64,000 bases of DNA from Escarpia spicata (GCA_963995525.1 OZ023213.1:53902622-53966621); one strand, 5' to 3'; counted from the first letter of the stretch, positions 32,908-44,143 are shown. Program-made: numbers and translations. The notes: generated by a model from the letters alone, not told the origin.

Positions 32908-33242
32908 AGTAAATGTAAGTTCTTATATATCGCAGTATCCAGACCTTTGGTCTGGTCAAAGCGCTTTACACTTTACTTCCTGGCAGACCTGTTCACTCAA
33001 ACACCATCTCAACTTCTCTGTGGAGCATCCAGCCACGCTGCAATTAATGCGTGAAGATTATTCGTACACACATAAATTATCCATCACTGTGTATAGCCAT
33101 GTACTCATTCATACAGCTGAGTGAACTGGAGCAACGCAGAGTGAAGGAACTCGTCCAAGGTTCGACACCGCAGCACGGGATTCCAACCCGGGTTCTCTCG
33201 ATTGAGAGTCCGATGCTCCAGACACTGAGCCACTGCGCTCTA
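32908..33242 (-). mobile_element. tRNA-headed SINE, complete-looking copy
   Basis: On the minus strand a tRNA-like head (GAGCGCAGTGGCTCAGTGTC as box A region; box B GGGTTGGAATCCC near 33176-33190) is followed by a body shared with the copies at 48150-48440 and 58980-62335 (GCAGCGTGGCTGGATGC, GAGATGGTGTTTG, AACAGGTCTGCCAGG), ending in GCGATATATAAGAACTTAC. It is Pol III-type and non-coding. The conserved body suggests a central-domain SINE superfamily, possibly MetaSINE, which I cannot verify. Confidence 0.85.
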
Positions 33243-34242
33243 CAAACACAGCAGCTAGCCGTCGTAATCAGCATACACACGTCACGAAAATATTACGTTC
33301 GAAATTTCAGCATCATATTTGGAAGCCAGAACGTTGGACTCTGAATTATAAAACAAACACGCGCGAACGGCTGACCCTGCCAAGCACTTGTTTCATTAGG
33401 CTGGTTCTATCAGCGCGTTGCAGGTGTAAATTCATACAGTTGAAAAACTGAATGTGTAACTTCTGTATACGTTTGTTTAGAAACGATGTGACTACTGTTA
33501 TCGCATTCAAAATAATAAATCGTACAACATACAACTGTTGTTTGAGAAACCAGTATTTTGTGATCATACGATTGCCGTGGTCACCAAAAAGTAATAATCA
33601 TTGCACTTGTAATAACTATGTCAATACTATACTTGAATAGAAGGACGATTCTACTTCACCTTTATTGTTGGACGGAGTAAGAGTACACAGATTTGGAGGA
33701 CGTTTATTTGTTTTCACCGTTGCTTTAATCTAAATAGACGGCCAGAAAACCAGTGAAGAATGCTGTTTTGTATGACATAAATGGCTGTCTTACATGACGC
33801 TGCACGTGTCACTGATCTGCTAAAGTGTGCAACGATATCGAAGAACTGTAAAGCCATGAAATATTACGTCGTAAGTTTTGCATTTTTCAATTTTATCAAG
33901 AAACAACTTGATTATATATGTGTTTAATTAGTGTTACTGTTAGCATATGTCTTGATTAAGTAAGAACCTGAACGGATTGTGACAGATTTTTTGCAAAAGT
34001 AGCATTTATTGAGATGATAGTAATTAGCGCAGTTTCTTCATACGACTGTTCCATTCAAATGTGTGGTGTAATCAAGATATCGTGTGTTCGATTATGCACT
34101 GGCTTAATCTGAGGTAATTTACAGGACGTGAAACACATTTTGCGATATCGCAGCAATCCAGATCAATCTGACTGTACAACAACAGTCGGGGTATTCAATA
34201 ACACACGGGCAAGATTTACCCAGACAATGTAGAGTGAGAAGA
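33243..34242. other. Upstream region of the secreted-peptide gene
   Basis: No gene is recognised. There may be an untranslated upstream exon, but no convincing splice pair was fixed by eye. Confidence 0.4.
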
Positions 34243-34249
34243 TATAAAA
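34243..34249 (+). promoter_or_regulatory. Candidate TATA box
   Basis: TATAAAA lies 125 bp upstream of the peptide start codon. Used as a TATA box it would place transcription start at about 34273-34280, which excludes the ATG at 34251 and leaves a short leader. Confidence 0.35.
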
Positions 34250-34323
34250 TATGTTGCGACGACCAACACGACCACCCTTTCCAACGCGAGGTCTACTGAC
34301 CCACAAACAGCAAACTCCGACAA

Positions 34324-34377
34324 ATGATTGTGCCATTGCCTACAGGTCCAACAGACACAGTCGTTCACACAACATGA
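34324..34377 (+). other. Upstream ORF whose stop overlaps the peptide start (ATGA)
   Basis: An ATG at 34324 opens 17 codons and ends in TGA at 34375-34377, sharing bases with the ATG at 34374-34376. This is a classic termination-reinitiation geometry. It may be chance. Confidence 0.4.
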
Positions 34378-34643
34378 TCTTGTTGCAGTTACTCGCCGTG
34401 TGCGTCTTGTTGCTTCACCAACAGTTCTGCTCCAGCGCCAAGGTGTCTGCTAAACACGCTTACTGCAACCGTCTCTGTCTACGTAAGTTTTGGCGTGGCT
34501 TTGGTTGCCGTTACGACAAAAGTGGATTCAAAATCCAACTTTGCAAACGAGAAGTGAACGACTGCCTGAACAAATGTTCGAAGAAGTTCGGTAAAGGCAA
34601 GAAAATAAAATCACGTGCTGCAAAGTTGCTGACTATGCAGTAG
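34374..34643 (+). CDS. Secreted cationic six-cysteine peptide, 89 residues
   Basis: I chose the start at 34374, not the upstream in-frame ATG at 34251. The protein then begins with a textbook signal peptide (MILLQLLAVCVLLLHQQFCS, cleavage likely near residue 22), and an A sits at -3. The mature part is strongly basic (Lys/Arg-rich, with a KKFGKGKKIKSR tail). It has six cysteines at 31, 35, 45, 57, 64 and 68: C-x3-C-x9-C-x11-C-x6-C-x3-C. The outer CxxxC pairs suggest two disulfide-linked helices, as in helical-hairpin peptides. Host-defence, venom-like or signalling roles are all possible; no family is recognised. The coding region is uninterrupted to the TAG at 34641 and sits alone, with LINE and satellite DNA on both sides. 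It may be a single-exon gene or a last exon. Confidence 0.65.
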   Translation: MILLQLLAVCVLLLHQQFCSSAKVSAKHAYCNRLCLRKFWRGFGCRYDKSGFKIQLCKREVNDCLNKCSKKFGKGKKIKSRAAKLLTMQ

Positions 34644-35690
34644 CAACAAATGGGTGTAGACGGTGGTTGTTTGGCGGATGTAAGAAATGTGTCGGCAGGT
34701 GACGCAATATAACTTCAGCTGTCGCTTTTGTGTCATGTAGTGCCTGAAGGAATCTTAGAGCGGTTCGTATGGTACTTTATTAGTATTACCATGTAAACGT
34801 AACACATACGTCATGACATATATTTGCCAACCGTTGTTTTAAAGACCAACACCGATTTGTTTGTGTGTTCGTAAATTAGCCACAGTGCTGTGAAATGTGT
34901 GCACACTAGTGGTACAAATCAGTGAACTGATAGTGTCGTAATGTATTCGCAATTAACAGTGTGTAAATATGTTAAAACAGTGTGGTGTGCAAACGAGGCA
35001 CTTGTAATGCCGTAATACCGTCAAGTGGACGGACGTTGTGTGTCTCAGTTAATCACACCTAACGCCAACGTTGCATGGAATCCTCCTTGTCGAACCACTG
35101 GTGGCACGTGCATGGGATTCACTTATTTCTATTTTTTCTTTCTTCTTCCCCTACTCTATTGCTGGGTAGGGTTCACGTCTTTCGGTAGTCTTTCTGCTTC
35201 GCTTATTACTGTTCTGTTCTCCGTCTACATCTGTCAACGACACATATATATACTTCTTGGCTGTTCGCACCTGGCTTTCAAATATAAAATTTTGCTTCAC
35301 ACTGTCGTTCCATTTCATGTTTGGTTCCCATTTTGTCTTTTACCACCTTCTTCTGCATTTCTGCTCGTTTTCTGCATTTCTGCTTGTTTTTGTCATTGTA
35401 TTCTCTTTCATTCGTTGCACATGTCCTGGTCATCTCAGTCTGCCGCAAATACTGACATTTTAGGTGTTTTCATAACATTAATTTCTCTCAATTTCTTCAT
35501 CTTCTATCTACCATCTTGGGTTCTTTCCATACGCTTTTGATCAGGTTGTTGCTTGCAGCTCCTCCCCCCAGACTCTCTGTCAGTGACAATGTTCCAAACC
35601 CTTATACACAGGCAAGTACAAAGCAGACTTCCCACCTTTTATCTCTAAGCTGTTCCTTTAGTTTTCTCTCCCACATAACATATTCCACCA
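34644..35690. other. No gene recognised
   Basis: T- and pyrimidine-rich sequence on the plus strand (35110-35520) gives long hydrophobic open frames by composition alone. No polyadenylation signal could be assigned with confidence to the peptide gene. Confidence 0.45.
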
Positions 35691-35699
35691 TTATGCCGT

Positions 35700-36880
35700 T
35701 CCTACTTGCATCGTCCTCTGTACTGCCTTACTATTTCCTCCATCCTCATACACTACTTGAACCGTCCTCTGTATTTCTTTACCATTCCTCTATCCTCACA
35801 CACTACTTGCACCGTCCTCTGTACTTCCTTACGATTTCCTCTATCCTCATACACTACTTGAACCGTCCTCTGTACTTCCATACTATTTCCTCCATCCTCA
35901 TGCACTACTTGAACCGTCCTTTGTACTTCTTTACTATTTCCTCCATCCTCATACACTACTTGAACCGTCCTCTGTACTTCCTTACTATTTCCTCCATCCT
36001 CATACACTACTTGAACCGTCCTCTGTACTTCCTTACTATTTCCTCCATCCTCATACACTACTTGAACCGTCCTCTGTACTTCCTTACGATTGCCTCCATC
36101 CTAACACACTACTTGAACCGTCCTCTGTACTTCTTTACTATTTCCTCCATCCTCATATACTACTTGAACCGTCCTCTGTACTTCCTTACTATTTCCTCCA
36201 TCCTCATACACTACTTGAACCGTCGTCTGTACTTCCTTACTATTTCCTCCATCCTCATACACTACTTGAACCGTCCTCTGTACATCCTTACTATTTCCTC
36301 CATCCTCATACACTACTTGAACCGTCCTCTGTACTTCCTTACTATTTCCTCCATTCTCATACACTACTTGAACCGTCCTCTGTACTTCCTTACTATTTCC
36401 TCCATCCTCATGCACTACTTGAACCGTCCTCTGTACTTCCTTACTATTTCCTCCATCCTCATGCACTACTTGAACCGTCCTCTGTACTTCCTTACGATTT
36501 CCTCCATCCTCATACACTACTTGAACCGTCCTCTGTACTTCCTTACTATTTCCTCCATCCTAATACACTACTTGAACCGTCCTCTGTACTTCCTTACTAT
36601 TTCTTCCATCCTAATACACTACTTGAACCGTCATCTGTACTTCCTTTCTATTTCCTCCATCCTCATGCACTACTTGAACCGTGCTCTGTACTTCCTTACT
36701 ATTTCCTCCATCCTCATACACTACATGAACCGTCCTCTGTACTTCCGTACTATTTCCTCCGTCCTCATACACTACTTGAACCGTCCTCTGTACTTCCTTA
36801 CTATTTCCTCCATCCTCATACACTACTTGAACCGTCCTCTGTACTTCCTTACCATTCCTCTATCCTCATACACCGTTCCA
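35700..36880. repeat. 51-bp minisatellite, about 22 units, derived from LINE codons
   Basis: The unit reads CCATCCTCATACACTACTTG then AACCGTCCTCTGTACTTCC and TTACTATTTCCT, with scattered substitutions. At 51 bp (17 codons) it is open in one plus-strand frame for 500 codons, but the minus strand reads YEDGGNSKEVQRTVQVV per unit, with occasional stops. That minus-strand phrase matches the EDGGxxKEVxxRVQ segment of RTE-type reverse transcriptases, and the RTE fragment beside it is on the minus strand. The plus-strand frame is therefore probably a by-product. Confidence 0.88.
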
Positions 36881-37400
36881 TTGAAGAATGCAAAGCTGCT
36901 AATTTGTTTAATGGTCTTTCCGTCAACAGCTAAAAGCAGATCCACCTCCTGTTCATCTATCCACATCAGTCTTCTCCACATTCTTTTGGAGGCCATGTTT
37001 TCTAAATATGTTACACCATTCTAACTATATTTCATAGTTCCGGTTTGTTTTCAGGTACCACTGAGGGGCCGTCTGTGTAGAGTTGTCATAATGAGAACTC
37101 AAGGCATGTTCATGTTTGAGTCCTACTTCCAGTACAAATTGTTGCGATGTTTTCCTTCGAATCTCACCACCGCTGTTGCTTCTTTATACATTTCCTCCAC
37201 CATTCTGGCCAAATGTCTATTCCAGGTCCACATAAACTGAATGTCATAGCCTTTTCTAAATGTTCTCCTCTTCATCACAAATATTTCCTCGTCAGTTCCT
37301 CTCCCCTTGATAAAACCGGGCTGATTCTCTGTAATCTTACTCTCCACTACATCCCTAATTTTAGTATTAAATATCTGTTCTAGCAGTTTGGTTCGGTACC
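36881..37400 (-). pseudogene. RTE-type LINE reverse transcriptase fragment
   Basis: Read downward from 37347: SKITENQPGFIKGRGTDEEI (the E.Q.GF..GRGT.. motif before palm motif A), then MWTWN, LARMVEEMYKEATAVVRFEG and, nearer the satellite, WIDEQEVDLLLAVDGKTIKQ and FAFFNGTVYEDRG. The palm FADD region is missing, so there is an internal deletion. The last phrase runs straight into the first 51-bp unit, with one base lost. Confidence 0.7.
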
Positions 37401-38027
37401 GTGATGCCTCTGAATGTTAGACTAGAATAGACTAGACTTACCAATTCAATCTGTTGATTAACCTCATCAGATTGCACTGGTACGTCTGGTGACATTGACG
37501 TTCTTCAGTATGGTTGAGACCCCAGAAAATAAATAATGTTTTATAACCTATTTTATTTGCGATTTTATAACGATGGTGTACACCGTTGGCAAGGTAATAC
37601 GTGTAGCTAGGTAATGGTACCTAACAAGTGAAATTGCAGTGAACCTTAAGGTCAAAATCGTATTCTAAACACATTTGCTAGTTATCATAATTGACATGTA
37701 GCCCGACTATCGGCCGTCGTGTGGACAATTGCTTAACGATCAACTGAGTATTGACCACTATCATAACTATGTATGATCAATATATATGATGCTATTATTG
37801 AATACTAGCCAATGATGGATGTGTGTACAAATAATGTTAATCGACGAAGTATCGATTTTACATGTCGTCGTTTTTTAATGGTTTGGTAAACTTTCGCACT
37901 GCGTGTATCACTACCCCTAACACATAAACAAACACACGCCGAATCACACGCACGCGCGAACACATAACAAGAAAACTTATTAGCACACTAGCGTTGGAAC
38001 GTAGTGTATATTTGGGGTGAGTTTTTA
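37401..38027. other. No gene recognised
   Basis: AT-rich intergenic sequence without recognised coding regions. Confidence 0.45.
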
Positions 38028-38330
38028 AAAAACCTCGATTTATACTACCTCCTCCCGATGATCGCTAAAAAACCACTTTGAAGCGCTCCAAAAACCTCGA
38101 TTTACTCCCCCACCTGAGGCTCGCAAAAACACGCATCTTGAGATTATCCAAAAACCTCGAGTTGCACCCGTCCCCCGAAGCTCGCAAAAACATCACATTG
38201 AAGTTCTCCAAAAACCTCGATTTGCATCCCCATTGAGGCTCGCCAAAAGTCCCCAATCTTGAACCCAAAACCATCAATTTCCACCCCCACCCAGACACTG
38301 ACCAAAAACCTCAAATTATACCCCCGAAAT
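38028..38330. repeat. Degenerate minisatellite of about 60 bp, five units
   Basis: Units begin at about 38028, 38091, 38151, 38211 and 38270 and share AAAAACCTCGATTT, a C-rich middle, GAGGCTCGCAAAAAC and TTGAAGTTCTCC. Substitutions and small indels are common. Confidence 0.75.
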
Positions 38331-39423
38331 GCACCCACATTCCATAGATATTGCGGGACAAATCCTATATCCTGCTCATCCAACTAAATTATTAGGGCTT
38401 GGCTCACTCACGCGCCCCCCCTCCCCGGTTCCGAAGCCCATGTTGCTTATTATGACGTAACATCGTATAGCGGTCGCGTGATTGTGCAGCCGTCACGAGG
38501 CAGTCCTGAGACACATTCCTACGTCGTAAACAATGGTTTCTATATTGAAACCAGTGACCATGACTGGAAGTAGAACGAGTTGAACAACAACACAAACAAA
38601 GCACAATTGTCCGGTGCGGCGGAACACATACCCAAATATGATCACGGGTTTTAGCCACTAAACGATGCCGAGGGACATGGCTATATGGTGGTTAGCTTTC
38701 GTAATGCGTCGTATGTTAGGGATTAGGTAGGGCTTTCAACATCGGACTGTGAATTGAACATTACATTTCGAATCCTCTTGCTGCCTTTACGAAGCATTGC
38801 AGTGTTGTCCATTCCACCTTGGCGCAGTGCATTCAAACGAATACCTGACAAACGATTGCTAGATACGCATGCATATGTGGTCGAGTATTATTCGCGCAAT
38901 AATTGCATCCTAGCTGATTGCTTCCCATAAAATTTCCATGGTGTTCGAAAGAAAATATTGTAGGAGATGAAATGAAACAAAATTATGCTGTGGGTAAAAC
39001 AAGATATCGTGCAATTCTACGTCCCTTTTTACCCGGGCAGGTTACACCAGCACACGGGAACTATGTAGCCAACAAGTGAATTATATTGTGACGTCACGCC
39101 CACGGAAAGACATTGCCAACATTCATATAATTGTGAATTTTTTTAATATTCTTCATTGGGCCGCATGCATTTGCTTAACACAATATATTATTAATGTTAT
39201 CTTTAAACATTCTTTCAAAATAATTAAGTGTACGAAATTGAGGCTGAACTATTTTTTCGGAATATACAGCCAACGTTGCAGTTTGTACAAAACCATGATA
39301 GAGAGTCTAACAATAAAATTGGCAGTAGAACTATAGCCCTGAACAACAATGCTCTCGAGACGAAAGTCGATTGCACTCCAGTGTTATTGTTGTACGGAGT
39401 CCGACTACACAGACTACACATTA
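38331..39423. other. No gene recognised
   Basis: A GC-balanced patch at 38400-38700 and AT-rich sequence afterwards. Short open frames have no recognised features. Confidence 0.4.
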
Positions 39424-39867
39424 AGTAAGTAAATGTTTATTTTTCCAACAAAATATACATACAGTGTTTATGGTATATCAGAATGAGTATGTCAAACAAA
39501 GGGTATACTGAAGAAACTCTTGTATTTGTATACCCCTAAGAATTATTTACTTACAACACATGGAATACGGCAGATATTACATAATAGTACACTGTAAGTT
39601 AGTATTGGCTATTACAATATAAATACACAAAATAACACATTGATAGTACTACGTATTTGACAATTAATAATTTATATTGGCTTGCAGCAAATTACAATAC
39701 AATCATATTGTTAGTTGCGATATGCTCACTTATTGATAACAGTGTAGTGCAAATTAGAATTAAATATACAGTTTTTGACCAATGACCTGTTTTTAGCTAT
39801 ATTTGTCGATCATGTTCCATTTTAATTTGCAAACAAATGTTGACACCATTGTAGTACTGGAAGGTAA

Positions 39868-42800
39868 TTAATTCCAGCGTTCTACACCATATATTGCTAA
39901 ACACTTTAGTTTAACGTTAGTTCGAACACATTGTCGGACATATTGATAGTGAACTCGGGAAGAGTGTGCAGAAGTTTGTTTAGTAAACAAACACTGCACA
40001 TTGGCAGGTACTAGTAAACTGTTATACACTTTATACATCATTGACAAGATCTTAAACCCTATAAAGTCTTGAAATATTAGTACTCTACATCTATTAAATA
40101 ACGTATTAGTATCATGAAGTCTATCAACATCATATACCAGTCTAATCACTCTCTTTTGTAAGATTGTAATGCAATGTACATTGGTGATATATGTAGTCCC
40201 CCAAACTTCACAACAATAACACATTATTGGTAAGAAGAGTGAATAATATAAAGTAAGTAAACTTGTGTTTCCTAGGATATGACTTGCTCTGTACATTACT
40301 CCAACTATTCTAGATAGCTTAGTCTTCACACTGTTTATATGATATTTCTAGGTAAGTTTGACATCAATGTTTACTCCAAGGAATTTTGTCATGTTAACTG
40401 TACTAATTTTGTGATTGCAAAATGTTATTTCTAAGTCAATATTTATCTTACGGTTACCAAATATAATGTAGTTGGTTTTTGATATATTCAGAGACAATTT
40501 GTTAACAGTGAACCATGTATATAGTCTATCTAGTTCACAATTAACAACATGTTTTAGTCTATGTGTATCCGTGTCAGAATATAGTGTATTGGTATCATCC
40601 GCAAACAGCACAAATTTAAGAAGTTCTGATATATTACATATGTCGTTAATATATAAAATGAACAGTCTTGGGCATAGCACAGACCCCTGTGGTACTTCAC
40701 ATGACACATTTAGGAGATTAGATGAACATTAATCTATTTTGACAAATTGACTTTTATTGCTTAGATATAACTTTCTACCCATTTCTCAGCCACACCACGA
40801 ACACCATAGAAATGTAGTTTGTTTATTAATATTGAATGATTTACGGTGTCAAACGCTTTCTTTAAGTCAACAAAAACGCCGAGTGTGTATTTTTTTAAAT
40901 CTAATGATGTACTAATTTCTTCGACCAGGTCAAACAATGCATATGAGGCGGACATTGAGAATCGGAGGCCATATTTACTGTTGGACAATATATCATTTTA
41001 TCAATACATTCTTAGAGTTTTTTGTCATAGATTTGTTCAAGTATTTTGGAAAATTGACACAACAAGGATATTGGTATGTAGTTGTTAAATTCAGTTTTTG
41101 AACCATTTTTAAATATAGGTATGACTTTGGCTACTTTCATTCTAGAAGGAAAAACTCCATTTTCAAACGACATGTTAACTATTGCTGTTAATGGCGTAGT
41201 AATTGATTGCATAACTTTCCTTATGATATTCATATTTATATCATTACTGTCTGTTGAGGTTTTGTTTTTACATGCACCAATGATCCTACTGACTTCTTCT
41301 TCACTTACTGGATTTAAGAACCTGCTGTTTTAATTTTTGGTTTTTAAGATAGTCATTAAATGAGGCACCATTTAGCGGTGGATCTGTTTTAGCAGCTAGT
41401 TCTTTGCCAATGTTCGAAAAGAAGATGTTAAATCCATCTGCTATGCCTTTCTTGTTGGTAATTTTGTTACCCTCCATTGCAAAACATTCAGGATAAGAAG
41501 ATTAATTTTGCCGTTTATTAATAAGTGTATTTAAGATGTTCCAAATTTCTTTACAGTTTTGTTTTTGGTCATCCAATGGTTTTCTATAACATTCTTTTTC
41601 TGCATTTCTTAGTATTGTGATTAGTTCATTTTTATAAGTTTTGTAACGATGTTCCATTTCTTGTGATCTATTTAAAATAAATTTTCTATACAACTGGTTT
41701 TTCTTGTGCCAAGCACTTTTCAAGCCAGTTGTGAACCATGGCTTATCACTGATTACATGTTGTTTGGTTATTTTTCTGACCAGACAATGTTTATCATATT
41801 TTTCCATAAATGTATCAATACATATGCCATAAGCTACTTCAACATCTGTTGTGCCAAATACATATGCCATAAGCTACTTCAACATCTGTTGTGCCAAATA
41901 CATATGCCATAAGCTACTTCAACATCTGTTGTGCCAAATACATATGCCATAAGCTACTTCAACATCTGTTGTGCCAAATACATATGCCATAAGCTACTTC
42001 AACATCTGTTGTGCCAAATACATATGCCATAAGCCACTTCAACATATGTTGTGCTAAATACATATGCCATAAGCTACTTCAACATATGTTGTGCTAAATA
42101 CATTTTCCCATGTTTCACTGCTATAAAAGAATTCGTGTTTTCATTGTTATGACTTCGTAAATTTTTGTGCATTGCTATTTTCCTTTTAGTTATTTCATAT
42201 TCACATAGTGTAAATATTGGAAAATGGTCAGTTATGTCGCTGATTAGAATACCATTTGTAGTTCGCTTGTTTATGGCATTTCTAAAATTTTTGTCAATCA
42301 GAGTGGTTGAATCTCGAATAATTCTTGTTGGATTAATGATAAGAGGATACGGGTCTAAACTATAAATGGTGTCAATCAAATGTTTTGTACCTAAATGGTT
42401 GTCATGTTTTAAGATGTCTACATTAAAATCTCCACATAGAAACAGTGTCTTGTTGGTTTGTGTGTTTCCAAAGATGATTGTACTGTTTTCACAGAATATG
42501 TCTATGTTAGATCCTGGTTTGCGGTAGATACAGCCTACTCTTATATTTTTTTCGTTTTCTATTATAAATTCCACTGTGATACATTCAAGGATATCATGTA
42601 GTGATAAAGATTTACTTTCAATTTGAGTGCAGTTAATACTGTTATGTACATAAATAGCAACGCCACCTCCTCTAACATTTTCTCTACAGACATTAAAACA
42701 CTTATACATAGGTAGGTTATGGTGTTGCATTGCTTTAGGATCATTCTAAGTTTCCGAGATGGCAATTACATCAAATACTATACGAGAAGCATGGATGTAG

Positions 42801-43090
42801 CTCTCAATTTGTTTGAAATTTGCATTTAGACTTCTTGCATTGAAGTGAATTAATTAAAAACGTTTATCATTAGTATTATTGGAGATACCTTTCCATCGTG
42901 GATTTGAATAATATTTACATGGTGAGTTATCATTAAAAAAGTTATTATTGGGATCAATTATTGGACCAAGCTCATGTGCATTGTCTTCTTGGAGTTGAAA
43001 TACATTTAGATTAACATTATGTCTTAATAAATCAACATCATCTGTCAGGCTAAGATCATGTTGTAGTGTATTCTCACCATTATTTATTGG
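39868..43090 (-). pseudogene. LINE ORF2, family C: endonuclease and reverse transcriptase
   Basis: Endonuclease: HFNARSLNANFKQIESYI, VIAISET followed by a stop where Trp is usual (about 42750), GGGVAIYVHNS, GCIYRKPGS, LFLCGDFNVDIL and SDITDHFPIF. Linker: KPWFTTGLKSAWHKKNQLYR. Reverse transcriptase: [63 protein letters not shown] and NKLSLNISKTNYIIF, then a C-terminal region to 39868. Stops at about 40348, 40761, 41012 and 41502 and the 280-bp tandem array break the frame. The encoded enzyme would nick DNA and prime reverse transcription at the target; this copy cannot make it. Confidence 0.87.
41821..42100. repeat. 40-bp tandem repeat, seven units, inside family C ORF2
   Basis: Seven head-to-tail copies of a 40-bp unit (CATATGCCATAAGCTACTTC plus AACATCTGTTGTGCCAAATA). 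Units 1-5 are identical; units 6-7 differ at two or three bases (AACATATG, GTGCTAAA). Because 40 is not a multiple of three, the array shifts the frame between endonuclease and RT. Confidence 0.95.
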
Positions 43091-43095
43091 TCGCT

Positions 43096-43852
43096 AGGGG
43101 GCGTGGCATAATGTTCAATTATAGCATACTAATTATTTTGAATAGATTACTTTTAATAGTATGTAACTTGTAAAGCGCTACAGAATCAAGAATTCAACCA
43201 TAAGCTATGTCTGTTTAAATTATAAGCATATTTTAACAAGTTTTGGTCCTGCCATATTCAACTTAATAAAACCGGCGTTAAAGCCGTTATGATTATCGAT
43301 CACCTTTCGCCGGTAGTTATAGTATTGTTTGTTTGTTTAAATATTGTCGTTTGTACCTATTATACTGTTAAATGATTAAGTTACAAAACATGCTGCCTGT
43401 GGTTTTTTTTTCAATTGACCTTTTAGATTACTTTTGGCATTTTATATTATGACAATAAATACGGTATTTAAAAAGGAATCATGGTGCAGTTAATTGCCAT
43501 TGAGTGATTGATACTACAGTCAGTTTCTGCCTATCTAAGACTAAGGCTACGGTTGACTGAGTGAATTATAATAAATATAAATAGTTCTTCCTCCCTTAAT
43601 AGGCCTGTAAGTCTCAATTTAGTTACCGGAGTTGGCCCCGGTTCAACATTTTCTAATTAAATAAAGTAGGCTTTATTGTTAAAATTGAGACTCTACTGAT
43701 CTTGTAAATATAATTTAGTTTTTTACTTACGCCGTAGGCTTAGCCTTAGCTCTGGGTTTAACATTCTTTACTATTTATTATCTATATGATATAAAATGAT
43801 ATGGTTTTGGTATATTATTTTCTACTAAATATGATAATAATCTAACATAATT
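43096..43852. other. Probable 5' UTR of family B LINE plus spacer
   Basis: AT-rich, no ORF of note. The part after about 43510 (TCAGTTTCTGCCTATC onward) may be the element's 5' UTR; the exact 5' end cannot be placed. Confidence 0.4.
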
Positions 43853-44143
43853 ATGTCACCATTATTCTTATTGGGTGTTTTCTGCTTGTCTTGCTCTGTT
43901 GCTGGAAGGGATATAGATTTTGTTTTATGCAAACCATTGACATCTAATCATTTTAATGTGCTTTTTCCTAATCACACTAGAATTCATTATTATATTTCAA
44001 TTTTGTATAGCTTGCCATGTCTTCATGTTTGTTATAATAGAAAGTTACTGCCAATCCCCCGCTCTACGCCAACATTGAAATTAGCAATAATTGTATTACT
44101 AGCAGGAGATGTAAGTCTCAATCCTGGGCCATCTGTTAGATGA
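43853..44143 (+). CDS. Leader of L2-like ORF with signal-like N-terminus and 2A-like motif
   Basis: Ninety-six codons from the ATG at 43853. Residues 1-18 (MSPLFLLGVFCLSCSVAG) look like a signal sequence. The C-terminal part has a hydrophobic run (LKLAIIVLLA) leading directly into GDVSLNPGP at residues 85-93 (44105-44131). The NPGP core with preceding Gly-Asp-Val is the 2A-like ribosome-skipping motif (consensus D-V/I-E-x-N-P-G-P; here Ser replaces Glu). Such motifs are documented near the endonuclease of L2/CR1-like elements, for example in sea urchins. The TGA at 44141 is probably a mutation: endonuclease coding sequence resumes in the same frame after it, with a second TGA near 44207. Confidence 0.7.
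   Translation: MSPLFLLGVFCLSCSVAGRDIDFVLCKPLTSNHFNVLFPNHTRIHYYISILYSLPCLHVCYNRKLLPIPRSTPTLKLAIIVLLAGDVSLNPGPSVR

Larger units (their letters stand above)
39424..43095 (-). mobile_element. APE-type LINE, family C, near complete but broken
   Basis: On the minus strand a leader region (43095-42860), an endonuclease, an internal 40-bp tandem repeat (41821-42100), a reverse transcriptase and a roughly 440-bp 3' UTR ending in AAATAAACATTTACTTACTT. Boundaries are estimated from where coding similarity and composition change. No ORF1 is recognised upstream. Confidence 0.8.

Noticed and set aside
33120..33242. tRNA gene (also at 48350-48440 and 58980-59050)
   Set aside because: Box A and box B are tRNA-like, but the same head is joined to a shared SINE body in three places and the acceptor stem does not close. 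These are SINE heads.
34251..34373. N-terminal extension of the secreted peptide from the ATG at 34251
   Set aside because: It would put 41 charged residues before the signal peptide and lies only two bases after the likely TATA box. The start at 34374 gives an ordinary secreted precursor.
35025..35540. 171-codon hydrophobic protein
   Set aside because: The frame lies in a T-rich stretch and has no recognisable domain; the hydrophobic character follows from composition.
35516..37024. 502-codon plus-strand open frame over the 51-bp minisatellite
   Set aside because: Any stop-free frame stays open when the unit is 51 bp. The minus-strand reading matches an RTE reverse transcriptase segment and adjoins an RTE fragment, so the hydrophobic plus-strand protein is most likely a by-product.
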